Below are positions 17,191 to 26,938 of a stretch of 64,000 bases of DNA, piece after piece. This DNA comes from Aquimarina brevivitae (GTDB lineage: Bacteria > Bacteroidota > Bacteroidia > Flavobacteriales > Flavobacteriaceae): NCBI RefSeq assembly GCF_004216895.1, contig NZ_SGXE01000006.1, forward strand, positions 8,894 to 72,893, written 5' to 3'. The notes under the pieces were generated by a model. That model was not told where the DNA came from and ran no database searches. It was given only the letters and a program-made list of their open reading frames with translations. Numbering within the stretch: position 1 is the first letter of the stretch; each line of letters begins with the position of its first letter. The translations under genes and the position numbers were made by a program.

Positions 17191-17568
17191 ATGGTAAAAT
17201 CAAAATATCAAGACGTATTGAATTTAGGAGAGGAACTTAAAATCAAAAACGGAGATGTTCAAGAAGAAAATGGCGTGCTAAAAATTAAAGGTACTGCTCA
17301 GACGCAGTATGAAAAAAATATCCTTTGGGACAAAATAAAAGAAATTGGAGGAGAAAATCCAGCCGATATCAAGGCTGATATCAAGGTAGAAGATACTTCG
17401 GTATATCATAGACATACAGTTCAAAAAGGTGAATCTCTCAGTAAGATTGCAAAGCATTATTACGGAGACCCTATGAAATACAAAGCCATTTTTGAGGCCA
17501 ATACGGATAAGCTTAAAAATCCAGATTTAATTCACCCAGATCAAGAGCTGATCATACCTAATTTATAA
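17191..17568 (+). CDS. LysM peptidoglycan-binding protein (Kbp/YgaU-like)
   Basis: A 125-residue protein with an N-terminal BON-like domain (about 1-68) and a C-terminal LysM domain (73-123), opening HTVQKGESLSKIAKHYYG and closing IHPDQELIIP. This BON+LysM layout is that of E. coli Kbp, a cytoplasmic K+-binding protein; there is no signal peptide here either. The role in this organism is inferred from the architecture only. Monocistronic with its own promoter and terminator. Confidence 0.87.
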   Translation: MVKSKYQDVLNLGEELKIKNGDVQEENGVLKIKGTAQTQYEKNILWDKIKEIGGENPADIKADIKVEDTSVYHRHTVQKGESLSKIAKHYYGDPMKYKAIFEANTDKLKNPDLIHPDQELIIPNL

Positions 17569-17596
17569 AATTTTTCTTACATATTATTATACTTGT

Positions 17597-17630
17597 AAAA
17601 GTCACGAAAATCGTGACTTTTATTATTTAT
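17597..17630 (+). terminator. Intrinsic terminator after the LysM gene
   Basis: Perfect 11-bp stem AAAAGTCACGA (17597-17607) / TCGTGACTTTT (17611-17621) with a 3-nt loop, followed by an AT-rich tail. Confidence 0.9.
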
Positions 17631-17748
17631 AAGAGTTATAATAGATTTAAAATCAAGGTTTTTTCTAATCAAAATAAAAAGATTAACGCTTTTTATCGAT
17701 TATTATTGCATTATATCTAATAAATAATGATTATATATGGTTTTACCG

Positions 17749-17756
17749 TAGATTTG
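17749..17756 (+). promoter_or_regulatory. -7 promoter box of the small secreted-protein gene
   Basis: TAGATTTG, exact match to TAnnTTTG, 27 bp before the chosen ATG at 17783. The upstream in-frame GTG at 17756 overlaps this box, which argues against it as a start. Confidence 0.55.
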
Positions 17757-17782
17757 TGCTTTACGCCCATAAATCTTGCATT

Positions 17783-18133
17783 ATGAATAAACTACTACTT
17801 ATTATTTTGGTGTGTACCAGCACACTATCTTACAGTCAAATTTTATCTGAGGATAAAGTGCTGTACGAACACAAAAATCAAATTGTGTTACAAGACGGAA
17901 GACCATACGAAATTCTTACCAATAAGCCTTTTTACGATATCAACGACCCTACTATCCCTCAGCATAAAATGCTTACAGATCACGTATTGCGATTGAATCG
18001 AGTTTTGGTATTACGAAGTGAAGGTAAATATGCTGAACTTATCGAATATATCAAAGAAGACTTTAAATACTATGAAGTTCGAGATTTAGATCGCTTAAAA
18101 TTGAAAAATACAGTATTATCTGGTAATCAGTAA
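17783..18133 (+). CDS. Small secreted protein, unknown function
   Basis: A 116-residue protein with a signal peptide MNKLLLIILVCTSTLSYSQ, so exported. No recognised domain; the mature part is charged and probably helical in its second half. The ATG at 17783 is preferred to an in-frame GTG 27 bp upstream, since it gives a clean signal peptide and lies after the promoter. It is convergent with cmk. Confidence 0.7.
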   Translation: MNKLLLIILVCTSTLSYSQILSEDKVLYEHKNQIVLQDGRPYEILTNKPFYDINDPTIPQHKMLTDHVLRLNRVLVLRSEGKYAELIEYIKEDFKYYEVRDLDRLKLKNTVLSGNQ

Positions 18134-18201
18134 TTCGAACTACTCTTTTACTTATTAGTGCTATAACTGGTGTAGTGCCGCAGTGATTATTGATGGTCAG
18201 G

Positions 18202-18894
18202 TTACTTTAAGTGATCCTGTGCTATTGCTAATATTTTATCAAATTGCTCCTTAAGTGTTAGGTTAGAATTGTCAATTACGATAGCGTCATCGGCTTGGCG
18301 TAAGGGAGAATCTTTTCTTGTACTATCCAAATGATCTCTATTGACCACATTTTTGAGTACATCCTCGTAGGTTACCTCCTCTCCGCGTTCTATAAGTTCT
18401 TTATACCTGCGTTCTGCCCTATCCTTAGCAGTAGCGGTCATAAATAATTTTAATTCAGCTTCAGGAAAAACTACGGTGCCTATATCTCTACCATCCATTA
18501 CAATACCTTTGCGCTCGCCCATCTTTTGCTGAAGCTCCACCAGTTTTTTACGAACTTCTGGAACAGCAGCAATTGTACTCACATGCCTTGCTACATTTAA
18601 CCCTCGAATCTCTTGTTCGCGATTGGTACCATTTAAAATAATTTCTCCAAGACCAGTCATCGGATTGACCTCAAAACGCACCTCTATCTCAGGCAAGGCA
18701 GCAATAAGTGCCTCTTTATTAAAATCACTAACTGATACAAAATCATTTTCCATAGCATATAAGGTTACTGCCCGATACATGGCACCTGTATCTACATAGA
18801 CGTATCCTAATTCTTTGGCCAACTGCTTTGCTACAGTGCTTTTTCCTGTGGAAGAATAGCCATCAATAGCAATTATTATAGTGTTAGTGCTCAT
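18202..18894 (-). CDS. cmk: Cytidylate kinase
   Basis: Phosphorylates CMP and dCMP with ATP in pyrimidine nucleotide recycling. The 230-residue protein shows the P-loop GYSSTGKSTVAK (about 12-23), DTGAMYRAVTLY, the MDGRDIGTVVFP motif and the LID arginines RAERRYKEL with RDHLDS and DSPLRQADDA. The start codon overlaps the porQ stop by one base (TAATG), so translation of the two is coupled. The porQ-cmk pair is a recurrent arrangement in flavobacteria. Confidence 0.97.
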   Translation of the reverse strand: MSTNTIIIAIDGYSSTGKSTVAKQLAKELGYVYVDTGAMYRAVTLYAMENDFVSVSDFNKEALIAALPEIEVRFEVNPMTGLGEIILNGTNREQEIRGLNVARHVSTIAAVPEVRKKLVELQQKMGERKGIVMDGRDIGTVVFPEAELKLFMTATAKDRAERRYKELIERGEEVTYEDVLKNVVNRDHLDSTRKDSPLRQADDAIVIDNSNLTLKEQFDKILAIAQDHLK

Positions 18895-19916
18895 TACTGT
18901 AAGTTTATATTTAGTCCAAAGGTACTCGAAGAAGCAGCTGCATTATATCTCGCATACGAATATGCAAATCTAAACTTTCCCATTTTTAGCGAAAAACCAC
19001 CGCTCAGCCCTGCAAAAGATCGTTGATCTACAATACGCAACTCTTCTGACCTTCTGAAATTATAACCTACGCGAACATTAAAGCCAGACTCCGGAAAAAA
19101 TTCAACACCCAATACCACGTGTCGGAGTGCATTGTTTATAAAACTAGGGTCATCTTCTTCTACATTACCTTCGAGATCTGTAACATCTCTCGCTGGGTTG
19201 CTAAACGCTACATCCCATATCTGTAAGTTTTCTAAGGTAACATTCCAGCGAATAGGAACACCGGTTAATGTTTTTGCCACTCCTAGATCAATAGCTAAGG
19301 GCAGTTGTTCTCGGGTACCTGCATAAGTAGTAAATTGGGTGCCTAGATTTCGTATGGTCAAGCCCGCGTCCAGTTTTTCTTCTGGATAATGATAAATAAC
19401 CCCAATATCAACAGCTCCTCCCAGGGAGGTATATTCTTCAAGCTTTGACGAGATCACTTTTACCCCAGCTCCTACGTGAAATCTAGATGCTTTTATCTGC
19501 TGAGCGTATCCAAACGAAATGGCCACCTCTCCGGCTCCAAAAGAAGCTGTTTCGTTCCCAAACTCATCAAATCCGTTGAATTTACCATAATTAATATAGG
19601 TTACGCCGATATGAAACATTCTCTTCTTTTCTCCAAAAGCTCTGGCATAAGCTACAGAACCATAATTTACATCAGCAATGTAGTTTACATAATTTACGGC
19701 GAGTTGATTATGCATATCCAAATTAATTGTTGCCGGGTTTAATAAGGCAGAGGTAGGATCCATATTGTACCCCGTAACATATTTACCACCTAATGCGGCT
19801 TGTCTTGGAGAAGATACTAAATTTAAAAACTGGTACGTGTATCGCCCTCCGATCTGAGCGGATAACGATTGAAGACTAATTACAAAAAGGAAAAGTATCG
19901 TGAGCTTTCTGTTCAT
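18894..19916 (-). CDS. porQ: Type IX secretion system protein PorQ
   Basis: A 340-residue outer-membrane beta-barrel protein (FadL/PorV-like) with a signal peptide MNRKLTILFLFVISLQSLSA. The mature start GGRYTYQFLNLVSSPRQAALGGK is the PorQ signature, and the sequence alternates amphipathic strands to the C-terminus. PorQ works with the PorZ attachment complex of T9SS. ATG at 19916 is chosen over the longer frame to 19982, which would place 22 non-signal residues in front and cover the promoter. Confidence 0.9.
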   Translation of the reverse strand: MNRKLTILFLFVISLQSLSAQIGGRYTYQFLNLVSSPRQAALGGKYVTGYNMDPTSALLNPATINLDMHNQLAVNYVNYIADVNYGSVAYARAFGEKKRMFHIGVTYINYGKFNGFDEFGNETASFGAGEVAISFGYAQQIKASRFHVGAGVKVISSKLEEYTSLGGAVDIGVIYHYPEEKLDAGLTIRNLGTQFTTYAGTREQLPLAIDLGVAKTLTGVPIRWNVTLENLQIWDVAFSNPARDVTDLEGNVEEDDPSFINNALRHVVLGVEFFPESGFNVRVGYNFRRSEELRIVDQRSFAGLSGGFSLKMGKFRFAYSYARYNAAASSSTFGLNINLQ

Positions 19917-19921
19917 CGAAG

Positions 19922-19929
19922 CAAAAATA
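19922..19929 (-). promoter_or_regulatory. -7 promoter box of porQ-cmk
   Basis: TATTTTTG on the minus strand (exact TAnnTTTG), ending 5 nt before the porQ ATG, so the mRNA is likely leaderless or nearly so. Confidence 0.5.
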
Positions 19930-20020
19930 TAATAATCTGGCTGTAATTTGATAGTTCTAACAAAAAAAAGAATACTGAACAATAATACTTACTTTTTGGA
20001 GTTATAGCTATATGCCAATT

Positions 20021-20039
20021 TTCTGAGGTAGACTCAGAA
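20021..20039. promoter_or_regulatory. Short palindrome upstream of the mreB-like gene
   Basis: Perfect 7-bp arms TTCTGAG / CTCAGAA with a 5-nt spacer, 34 bp before the ATG. It could be an operator or a leader hairpin. Confidence 0.4.
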
Positions 20040-20073
20040 CCCAAATCTATAACGAACTTAAACGCTAACCACT

Positions 20074-21111
20074 ATGAGTCTTTTGAACTTTTATGAAGAT
20101 AAGATCGCTATTGATTTAGGAACTTCAAATACGCTGATCACTCATAACGGAAAAATTGCTATCAACCACCCTTCTATTGTCGCTATCCATAGACTATCCG
20201 GTAAAATACTTGCCTGTGGAAGAGAAGCTTTGGCAATGCGCGGTAAGGTTTCTAAAAACAGTAAAATCGTTTCACCTTGTAAAGATGGGGTGATTGCCAA
20301 TTTTGATGCCGCAGAAAAAATGCTGTCTACTTTTATTCACGCCATACCCAAAGGCGCTATATTTAAATCTACTTCTTACCATATGATTATCGCTGTTCCC
20401 TGTGAGAGTACCTCAGTAGAACGCAGAGCAGTAAAAGAATCTGCAAAACGATTAAAAGCCAAAAAAGTATACTTAATCCCAGAACCTATTGCTGCCGCTA
20501 TAGGTGGCGGTTTAGATATATTGCAACCCAAAGGTCATTTGATTGTTGATATTGGAGGAGGCACTACTGAAATTGCAGTAGTATCCTATGGTGCTATAAT
20601 AAGAGGCAAATCACTAAAAGTCGCAGGTAATTTATTTACCAATGATATTATCAATTATATCCGAGAACAATACAATCTGGTCATCGGAGAGTCTACAGCC
20701 GAGCACTTAAAAACCACTATTGGATCTGCTATGACTGCTCCAAAAATAAAACCACGCTATACAACCATACAAGGACGAGAATTACAAACAGGCTTACCAA
20801 AGGAAATTAAAGTGTCTGATAATGATATTGCCAAAAGCTTGGATAAATCATTAACTCAGATTGAAAAAAGTGTACTTGACATCCTGTCAGAAACACCTCC
20901 TGAAATAGCCGCTGATATCTACCAATCTGGGATTTATCTTACTGGTGGAGGATCCTTACTAAAGGCACTTGATGATCGCTTATCAAAGTCTACAGACTTA
21001 CCGGTTTGCTTAGGTGATAATCCATTAGAAGCTGTGGTAAAAGGAAGTGAAGCAGTTTTAAAAAATTTAAATAAGTATAAAATTATATTAAGAGAAAATA
21101 TTGAAGATTGA
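20074..21111 (+). CDS. MreB-like actin homologue (paralogue, orphan)
   Basis: A 345-residue rod-shape protein of the MreB/Mbl family. ATP-site motifs are intact: IDLGTSNTLI (phosphate 1), VDIGGGTTEIAVVS (phosphate 2), YLTGGGSLL (adenosine) and the family motif PEPIAAAIGGGLDI. It is more divergent than typical main MreB (for example SGKILACGREA) and has no mreC, mreD, pbp2 or rodA beside it, so it is probably a second copy. It polymerises at the inner membrane if like its relatives. Convergent with lon. Confidence 0.88.
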   Translation: MSLLNFYEDKIAIDLGTSNTLITHNGKIAINHPSIVAIHRLSGKILACGREALAMRGKVSKNSKIVSPCKDGVIANFDAAEKMLSTFIHAIPKGAIFKSTSYHMIIAVPCESTSVERRAVKESAKRLKAKKVYLIPEPIAAAIGGGLDILQPKGHLIVDIGGGTTEIAVVSYGAIIRGKSLKVAGNLFTNDIINYIREQYNLVIGESTAEHLKTTIGSAMTAPKIKPRYTTIQGRELQTGLPKEIKVSDNDIAKSLDKSLTQIEKSVLDILSETPPEIAADIYQSGIYLTGGGSLLKALDDRLSKSTDLPVCLGDNPLEAVVKGSEAVLKNLNKYKIILRENIED

Positions 21112-21150
21112 TTTTGTTTTTCTTGCTAATTTTGAAACCTAAATCAAAGA

Positions 21151-21178
21151 GAAAGCCGATCTAAATAGATCGGCTTTC
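21151..21178. terminator. Bidirectional hairpin between mreB-like gene and lon
   Basis: Perfect 13-bp stem GAAAGCCGATCTA / TAGATCGGCTTTC with a 2-nt loop, between two convergent genes. T-runs are short, so terminator function is likely rather than certain. Confidence 0.75.
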
Positions 21179-21209
21179 CGCATTTTATATCTGACTGTAA
21201 ATACAACTC

Positions 21210-23660
21210 TTATAGTTTCTTAGCATTTTTTACCTTAGCATTTGTTAAGGCTATGTCCAATACCTCGCTCATCTCTTTAACATAATGAAATGTCAAACCT
21301 TTAAGATACTCTGGCTTAATTTCATTAATATCTCGTTTGTTGTCTTCGCAAAGTAAAATCTCTTTAATACGTGCTCTTTTAGCAGCCAATATTTTTTCTT
21401 TAATACCTCCAACAGGCAATACTTTGCCTCGCAATGTGATCTCTCCTGTCATAGCAATGCTCTTTTTAACCTTTCGCTGGGTAAATAGCGAAACTAAAGA
21501 GGTTAACATCGTTATTCCAGCACTCGGCCCATCCTTTGGTGTAGCACCTTCAGGTACGTGGATATGTACGTTATATTTTTCAAATATATCTGGATTTATA
21601 CCCAATTCGTTAGCATTCGATTTTATGTACTCCATTGCGATGGTTGCTGATTCTTTCATTACCTTTCCTAAATTACCAGTAATGGTAAGGTTTCCTTTTC
21701 CTTTAGATAGTATAGATTCTATAAAAAGAATATCTCCCCCAACACTCGTCCAGGCTAAACCAGTAACTACTCCTGCAACATCATTATTTTCATACTTATC
21801 GCGTTCTAGCTTTGGTGAACCCAATATTTCAATAATATCCTCATTGGTTATTTTAATATTGTATTCCTCCTCCATCGCAATATTTTTTGCAGCATAGCGT
21901 ACTACTTTAGCGATTTGTTTTTCGAGACCACGCACACCAGACTCACGCGTATAACCTTCGATTATTTTTTCTAATTGCGCCTTCCCTATTTTCAAATGCG
22001 TAGCATCTAACCCGTGTTCTTTTAATTGTTTAGGTAAAAGGTGTCGCTTGGCAATCTCCACTTTTTCTTCGATAGTGTACCCTGTAACGTTTATAATTTC
22101 CATACGATCGCGCAACGCTGGCTGTATCGTATTTAGACTGTTCGAAGTCGCAATAAACATAACCTTAGAAAGGTCATACCCCATTTCTAAGAAATTATCA
22201 TGAAATTCGGAGTTTTGCTCAGGATCTAAAACTTCCAATAAGGCCGAGGATGGATCTCCTTGATTACCCATGGCAAGCTTATCAATTTCATCCAATACAA
22301 AAACCGGATTACTGGTACCCGCCTTTTTTAAGCTTTGAATTATTCTACCAGGCATCGCCCCTATATAGGTTTTTCTGTGCCCTCTGATCTCTGCTTCATC
22401 CCTTAAGCCACCTAAAGATATCCTTACATATTCTCTACCTAAGGCCTCAGCTACAGATTTTCCTAAAGAAGTTTTACCCACACCTGGAGGACCGTAAAGA
22501 CATAGAATAGGCGATTTCATATCATTTCTTAACTTCAAAACCGCTAGGTACTCAATGATCCTATCTTTTACATCATCCAATCCATAATGATCTCGATCTA
22601 ATATCTTTTTAGCTCTTTTAAGATCAAATAAATCTTCACTGAACTTGTTCCAAGGTAAATCTAAAAATAGATCTAGATAATTCCGTTGAATGGAGTATTC
22701 AGCAACTTGAGGATTCATACGTTGCATTTTAGCCAATTCTTTGTCAAAATGCTTCCCTACCTTTTCATCCCAATTTTTGCTTTTGGCACGTTTGCGCATC
22801 TCCTCTACTTCATCCTCATGAGAAACGCCTCCAAGTTCCTCCTGGATGGTTTTCATTTGTTGATGTAAAAAGTATTCGCGCTGCTGTTGGCTCATATCAC
22901 TTTGCACCTTGCTTTGAATCACATTTTTCAATTCAAGTTTTTGGTGCTCCACGTTCATAAATTTCAGCGTAGCCAATGCCCTATCCTTTAAGTTGCTCAT
23001 CTCTAACAACTTTTGTTTTTCTTCTACAGGTAAATTTAAGTTCGAAGACACAAAGTTTATTAAAAATGAATTGCTCTCAATATTTTTGATAGCAAAAGAA
23101 GCCTCTGAGGGAATATTTGGACTTTTATTGATAATATCCAGGGCCAAATCTTTGATGGATTCAATAATAGCACCAAATTCTTCACTATCCTTATCTGGTC
23201 TGGTCTCTGGAACCTCATTAATTTTTGCACTCAAATAAGGATCCTCTGTAACTACTTCAGCTACATTGAATCGTTTCTTTCCCTGCAAAATAACTGTAGT
23301 ATTCCCATCTGGCATTTTGAGTACTCTCAAAATACGAGCAACCACACCAATTTTATTAATATCTTTAATGGATGGATTTTCTACCTCTTCTTTCTTTTGA
23401 GAGACAACGCCTATCGTTTTTGAACCATTGTTAGCATCATTCAAAAGTTGTATTGACTTATCCCTACCAGCAGTGATAGGAATCACTACTCCGGGGAAAA
23501 GCACCGTATTACGCAAAGGTAAAATGGGTAACACCTCCGGTAGGTTTTCATTGTTAATCTCTTCCTCATCCTCAGGAGTCATCAACGGTATTAATTCCGC
23601 ATCTTCATCAATAGACTGCAGTGACAAACTGTCAAGTGTTGTAAATTTTGCTTTACTCAT
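21210..23660 (-). CDS. lon: Endopeptidase La (Lon protease)
   Basis: ATP-dependent quality-control protease, 816 residues. Order: an N-terminal LON substrate domain (about 45-245, [14 protein letters not shown]), coiled-coil linker, AAA+ module with Walker [10 protein letters not shown], Walker B (VFVLDEID) and sensor regions, then the S16 protease domain with catalytic Ser in [10 protein letters not shown] and Lys in [13 protein letters not shown]. An acidic N-terminal extension of about 40 residues precedes the LON domain. Monocistronic, divergent from the ECF operon across 221 bp. Confidence 0.97.
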   Translation of the reverse strand: MSKAKFTTLDSLSLQSIDEDAELIPLMTPEDEEEINNENLPEVLPILPLRNTVLFPGVVIPITAGRDKSIQLLNDANNGSKTIGVVSQKKEEVENPSIKDINKIGVVARILRVLKMPDGNTTVILQGKKRFNVAEVVTEDPYLSAKINEVPETRPDKDSEEFGAIIESIKDLALDIINKSPNIPSEASFAIKNIESNSFLINFVSSNLNLPVEEKQKLLEMSNLKDRALATLKFMNVEHQKLELKNVIQSKVQSDMSQQQREYFLHQQMKTIQEELGGVSHEDEVEEMRKRAKSKNWDEKVGKHFDKELAKMQRMNPQVAEYSIQRNYLDLFLDLPWNKFSEDLFDLKRAKKILDRDHYGLDDVKDRIIEYLAVLKLRNDMKSPILCLYGPPGVGKTSLGKSVAEALGREYVRISLGGLRDEAEIRGHRKTYIGAMPGRIIQSLKKAGTSNPVFVLDEIDKLAMGNQGDPSSALLEVLDPEQNSEFHDNFLEMGYDLSKVMFIATSNSLNTIQPALRDRMEIINVTGYTIEEKVEIAKRHLLPKQLKEHGLDATHLKIGKAQLEKIIEGYTRESGVRGLEKQIAKVVRYAAKNIAMEEEYNIKITNEDIIEILGSPKLERDKYENNDVAGVVTGLAWTSVGGDILFIESILSKGKGNLTITGNLGKVMKESATIAMEYIKSNANELGINPDIFEKYNVHIHVPEGATPKDGPSAGITMLTSLVSLFTQRKVKKSIAMTGEITLRGKVLPVGGIKEKILAAKRARIKEILLCEDNKRDINEIKPEYLKGLTFHYVKEMSEVLDIALTNAKVKNAKKL

Positions 23661-23881
23661 AGATATATGTTGAAGTCATTTTGTCATTAATATTTCAAAA
23701 TGAACTTTCTTATTATAAATTACTTTTTCACTAAACTCCTTAATGTCTTTTATTTATTAACACCAGGAGCTATTTTCCTTCCTGATTAGGACAATTGTTA
23801 TGCCATAAAAGAAAAAGTATTCAAAAAGTGTAACAAATTGAAAACAGAGCTATCTTTAAGGTAAACGTAAATGATTATTTC

Positions 23882-24427
23882 TTGGCACTAACCCATTTAA
23901 ATACAGAGGAGTTAATCGAAAAATGTCGAAATAAAGACGAACAGGCTCAGATGGAGACTTACGATAGGTATTATAAAGCAATGTACAATACTGCCTTTCG
24001 GATATTAAAAGACTCTGCAGAAGCCGAAGATATAATGCAAGAATCGTTTTTAACCGCATTTCTAAAATTACCCTCCTTAGAGGACAATAAAATGTTTGGC
24101 GCTTGGTTGAAAAAAATTGTCATCAACGCAAGTCTTTCGGCCCTTAAAAAACGCGCTAACTATTATGAGGTTACTTTGGAAACGGTAGATTATCGGTTAA
24201 CCGAAGAGGAACCTGAAAATCAGGAATTGGTTATCGATAAAGTATCAACAGTACTGGAAACCTTAAAAGAGTTAAAAGACAGTTATAGTACAGCCTTATC
24301 GCTACATTATATCGAAGGGTTTGATTATGAAGAAATTGGTCAGATTATGGGCATATCATATGCTAATTGTCGAACACTACTTTCAAGAGCTAAACAAAGT
24401 TTGAGAAAAAAATTAGAAGTCGCATGA
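23882..24427 (+). CDS. RNA polymerase ECF-type sigma factor
   Basis: A 181-residue sigma-70 family protein of the ECF group. Region 2 runs about 22-90 (YDRYYKAMYNTAFRILKDSAEAEDIMQESFLTAFLKL has the 2.2-2.3 core), region 4 about 120-175 (LHYIEGFDYEEIGQIMGISYANCRTLLSRAK helix-turn-helix). The only start that keeps region 2 intact is the TTG at 23882. It overlaps the next gene by 4 bp (ATGA), and that gene encodes a likely membrane anti-sigma partner. Confidence 0.9.
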   Translation: MALTHLNTEELIEKCRNKDEQAQMETYDRYYKAMYNTAFRILKDSAEAEDIMQESFLTAFLKLPSLEDNKMFGAWLKKIVINASLSALKKRANYYEVTLETVDYRLTEEEPENQELVIDKVSTVLETLKELKDSYSTALSLHYIEGFDYEEIGQIMGISYANCRTLLSRAKQSLRKKLEVA

Positions 24428-24990
24428 AAAAGGATATAATTAAAATAGTATTTGAGAAAATGCATCAGCAAACAGATATATACGAGCCTTCAGTAAACCA
24501 TAGAGATCGCTTTATGGAAAAGCTTCAACGGCAAAATGAAACTAAGGTAGTATCCTTAAACAAAAAACGTATCCAATGGTACAAACCGTTAGCTATCGCA
24601 GCAAGTATTGCTATTCTATTGGGTATCATTTCAACATCGGGTGTAATGACTACAAAAACAGCAATCGATTTAGCTAGCATCTCGCCAGAGATGGAGCAAA
24701 CGCAAAGCTTTTTTGTAACCACTATAGCCAACAAGATGGAGGAAATACAGGAAAATGCATCTCCTGAAAATCAAAAAATGGTCAATGATGTGTTACTCCA
24801 AATTGAAAAATTAGAATCCGATTATCAACAACTTAAAATCGACTTAATTGAAAGTGGTCAGGATCCTAGAGTAATCAGTGCAATGATCAAAAACTTTCAA
24901 AAAAGAGCACAATTATTAGAAGACGTCTTAGCAAAAATCAATACAATCAAAACTTTAAAACAATCAGAAAATGAAAACTATATACTATAA
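24424..24990 (+). CDS. Single-pass membrane protein, likely anti-sigma partner
   Basis: A 188-residue protein with a cytoplasmic-type charged N-terminus (1-53), one transmembrane helix (about 54-73) and a helical C-terminal domain. No zinc-binding anti-sigma motif is seen. Overlap by 4 bp with the ECF sigma gene and the topology suggest it holds the sigma factor at the membrane; this is inference from context. Its 3' end overlaps the following gene by 20 bp. Confidence 0.75.
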   Translation: MKKDIIKIVFEKMHQQTDIYEPSVNHRDRFMEKLQRQNETKVVSLNKKRIQWYKPLAIAASIAILLGIISTSGVMTTKTAIDLASISPEMEQTQSFFVTTIANKMEEIQENASPENQKMVNDVLLQIEKLESDYQQLKIDLIESGQDPRVISAMIKNFQKRAQLLEDVLAKINTIKTLKQSENENYIL

Positions 24991-26062
24991 ACTGTTCTTA
25001 GCATTGCTCATTCCTTTATTGAGTTTTGCACACCCTAACGATCTTAAGGGTAAGTACAATAAGGAAAAATCATTGAAAAAGGAATTCTCAGTTAATAGCG
25101 ATGCCTTACTTAAAATTAAAAATGATTATGGAAACTTAGATATAACCTCTTGGGATCAGAATAAAATTGTAATCGAAGTTACCATTAAGGTAAGTGGTAA
25201 TGATGAGGAAGAAGTGATAGAAAAACTGGAAAGCATAGATGTAGAATTTAAAAGTTCTACCCAAATGGTAAGTGCTATTACAGTTTTTGATCAAAACAAA
25301 AAATCCTGGTGGGATAAAATTACCGGAGGATCCAGCAGAAATCTTTCTATGAAAATCAATTATAAAGTGAAAGTTCCTGTAACCAATGCTATTGATCTAA
25401 ATAATAATTATGGCAGTATCACCTTAGATAAAATAAAGGGAAGCTCTAAAATCAATTGTGATTATGGTCAACTAATCATTGGCGAACTTCTTAGTGATAC
25501 TAATGATATTAATATTGACTATACCAATAATAGCTCTATTAAGGTGATGAAAAAAGGGAATATCAATGCGGATTACTCGGACTACGAAGTAGGTTCTTCT
25601 GAGTACATTAACCTTGTAGCAGATTATACACAATCCAAATTAGATAATGTAAAAGAACTTAATTATAACTGTGATTATGGCGGATTAAAATTAGGAAACA
25701 CTGGTAGTATTAATGGGGTTGGTGATTATGTAGATATAAAAATCAATACAGTATCAGATAAGTTAGTTCTTAATACAGATTATGGTTCCATCATTGTTCA
25801 TAAACTACAGCCGTCTGTAAAAGAAGTAATCATAGATGCAGACTACTCTGGTGTAGAGCTTAATGTAGCGCCTGATTTTAATTTTGATTTTAATCTTAAA
25901 GCATCCTATGGAGGCATTAATGTCGATAGTGATTTTACAGTGAAGCACAAGGACACTAAGGGCACCTCTAAAGAGTATAAAGGGTATTATGGGACAGAAA
26001 ATAGCGGAAATTCTATCATAATTTCATCCAGTTATGGAGGCGTTAAATTACACAAAAACTAA
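24971..26062 (+). CDS. Secreted DUF4097-like beta-helical repeat protein
   Basis: A 363-residue protein with a signal peptide (1-20). From about residue 45 a motif of the form [D/N/S]YG or DYS recurs roughly every 20-40 residues (NDYGNLDI, NNYGSITL, CDYGQLII, CDYGGLKL, TDYGSIIV, ASYGGINV, SSYGGVKL), each followed by alternating hydrophobics, as in right-handed beta-solenoids of the DUF4097 group. It is co-transcribed with the ECF/anti-sigma pair and a GIN-domain protein, so probably part of an envelope-stress regulon. Ligand unknown. Confidence 0.82.
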   Translation: MKTIYYKLFLALLIPLLSFAHPNDLKGKYNKEKSLKKEFSVNSDALLKIKNDYGNLDITSWDQNKIVIEVTIKVSGNDEEEVIEKLESIDVEFKSSTQMVSAITVFDQNKKSWWDKITGGSSRNLSMKINYKVKVPVTNAIDLNNNYGSITLDKIKGSSKINCDYGQLIIGELLSDTNDINIDYTNNSSIKVMKKGNINADYSDYEVGSSEYINLVADYTQSKLDNVKELNYNCDYGGLKLGNTGSINGVGDYVDIKINTVSDKLVLNTDYGSIIVHKLQPSVKEVIIDADYSGVELNVAPDFNFDFNLKASYGGINVDSDFTVKHKDTKGTSKEYKGYYGTENSGNSIIISSSYGGVKLHKN

Positions 26063-26085
26063 ACTTTCTTTTAAAACAATAAAAT

Positions 26086-26817
26086 ATGAAACTAACAAAG
26101 TTAATGTTGCTCCTAGCAGTAACAATGTCTACTACCATACAAGCCCAATGGTGGGGTGGTGAAAAAGTAAAAGGTAATGGTGATGAAGTTACCATAACCA
26201 GAACGGTGAACACCTACGATAGAATTAAAGTGAAAGGTGCACTAGATGTTGAACTAGTAGCCGGTAGTGAAGGCACCATAACTTTAAAAGGTGAAAGCAA
26301 CTTACTTGAAAATATTGTAACCAAAGTAGATAACGATCAACTTAAAATATATGTGGAAAAAGGACGATATCTTAAAAGTACAAAAGGAAAATCCTTAAAA
26401 ATCATTGTCCCTTTTTCTACCCTAAATGAAGTTACTTTATCTGGATCAGGAGAAGTGATCAGTAAAGATGTTATAAAAGCTAAGCACTTCGAAGGCTCTT
26501 TATCAGGATCAGGAGAGCTCAATCTTCAAATTGAAGCCGAATCGGTTGAAGGTAATCTTTCTGGAAGCGGAGAAATCGTTTTAAAAGGTTCTTGTACTGA
26601 TTTCAATGCTAACTTATCTGGCTCAGGAGATATCGAAGCTTTTGAACTAAAGGCTTCTAATGCAGATACCGTTATCTCAGGCTCTGGCGATATTGAAGTA
26701 TATGCTACCCGATTTTTGAAAGCAATTATATCCGGTTCTGGAGATATTTTTTATAAAGGCAATCCTGAAACTACTGAAAAATTAGTAAGTGGTTCAGGAG
26801 ATATTACGGAACGATAA
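26086..26817 (+). CDS. GIN domain (DUF2807) secreted adhesin-head protein
   Basis: A 243-residue protein with a signal peptide (1-20, ending IQAQ). After a short beta domain (VELVAGSEGTITLKGE) come seven rungs beginning SGSG[E/D][I/V/L], spaced 18-21 residues (from about residue 121 to the end), the head GIN beta-helix. It is the last gene of the ECF operon and shares a solenoid design with its neighbour. Role on the envelope is unknown; adhesion is a family label only. Confidence 0.88.
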   Translation: MKLTKLMLLLAVTMSTTIQAQWWGGEKVKGNGDEVTITRTVNTYDRIKVKGALDVELVAGSEGTITLKGESNLLENIVTKVDNDQLKIYVEKGRYLKSTKGKSLKIIVPFSTLNEVTLSGSGEVISKDVIKAKHFEGSLSGSGELNLQIEAESVEGNLSGSGEIVLKGSCTDFNANLSGSGDIEAFELKASNADTVISGSGDIEVYATRFLKAIISGSGDIFYKGNPETTEKLVSGSGDITER

Positions 26818-26841
26818 AATATTAATATATACACCTTTAAG

Positions 26842-26873
26842 ACTACCTGGTTATTATGATCAGGTAGTTTTTT
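26842..26873 (+). terminator. Terminator of the ECF-DUF4097-GIN operon
   Basis: 8-bp stem ACTACCTG / CAGGTAGT (26842-26849 with 26861-26868) followed by T6. Confidence 0.88.
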
Positions 26874-26938
26874 ATGCTAAACATAAAATCTTATGATATT
26901 CAGCTCTTCGGCTCCTATTAAGCCTGAAAACTGATATG

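Noticed and set aside
18155..18171. 17-bp sequence nearly identical to 57728-57744 (one mismatch)
   Set aside because: A single short match in unrelated intergenic contexts with no flanking similarity; probably chance, or at most a worn repeat remnant.
21337..21897. 186-residue plus-strand ORF inside lon
   Set aside because: Antisense to a highly conserved lon region; no signal of its own.
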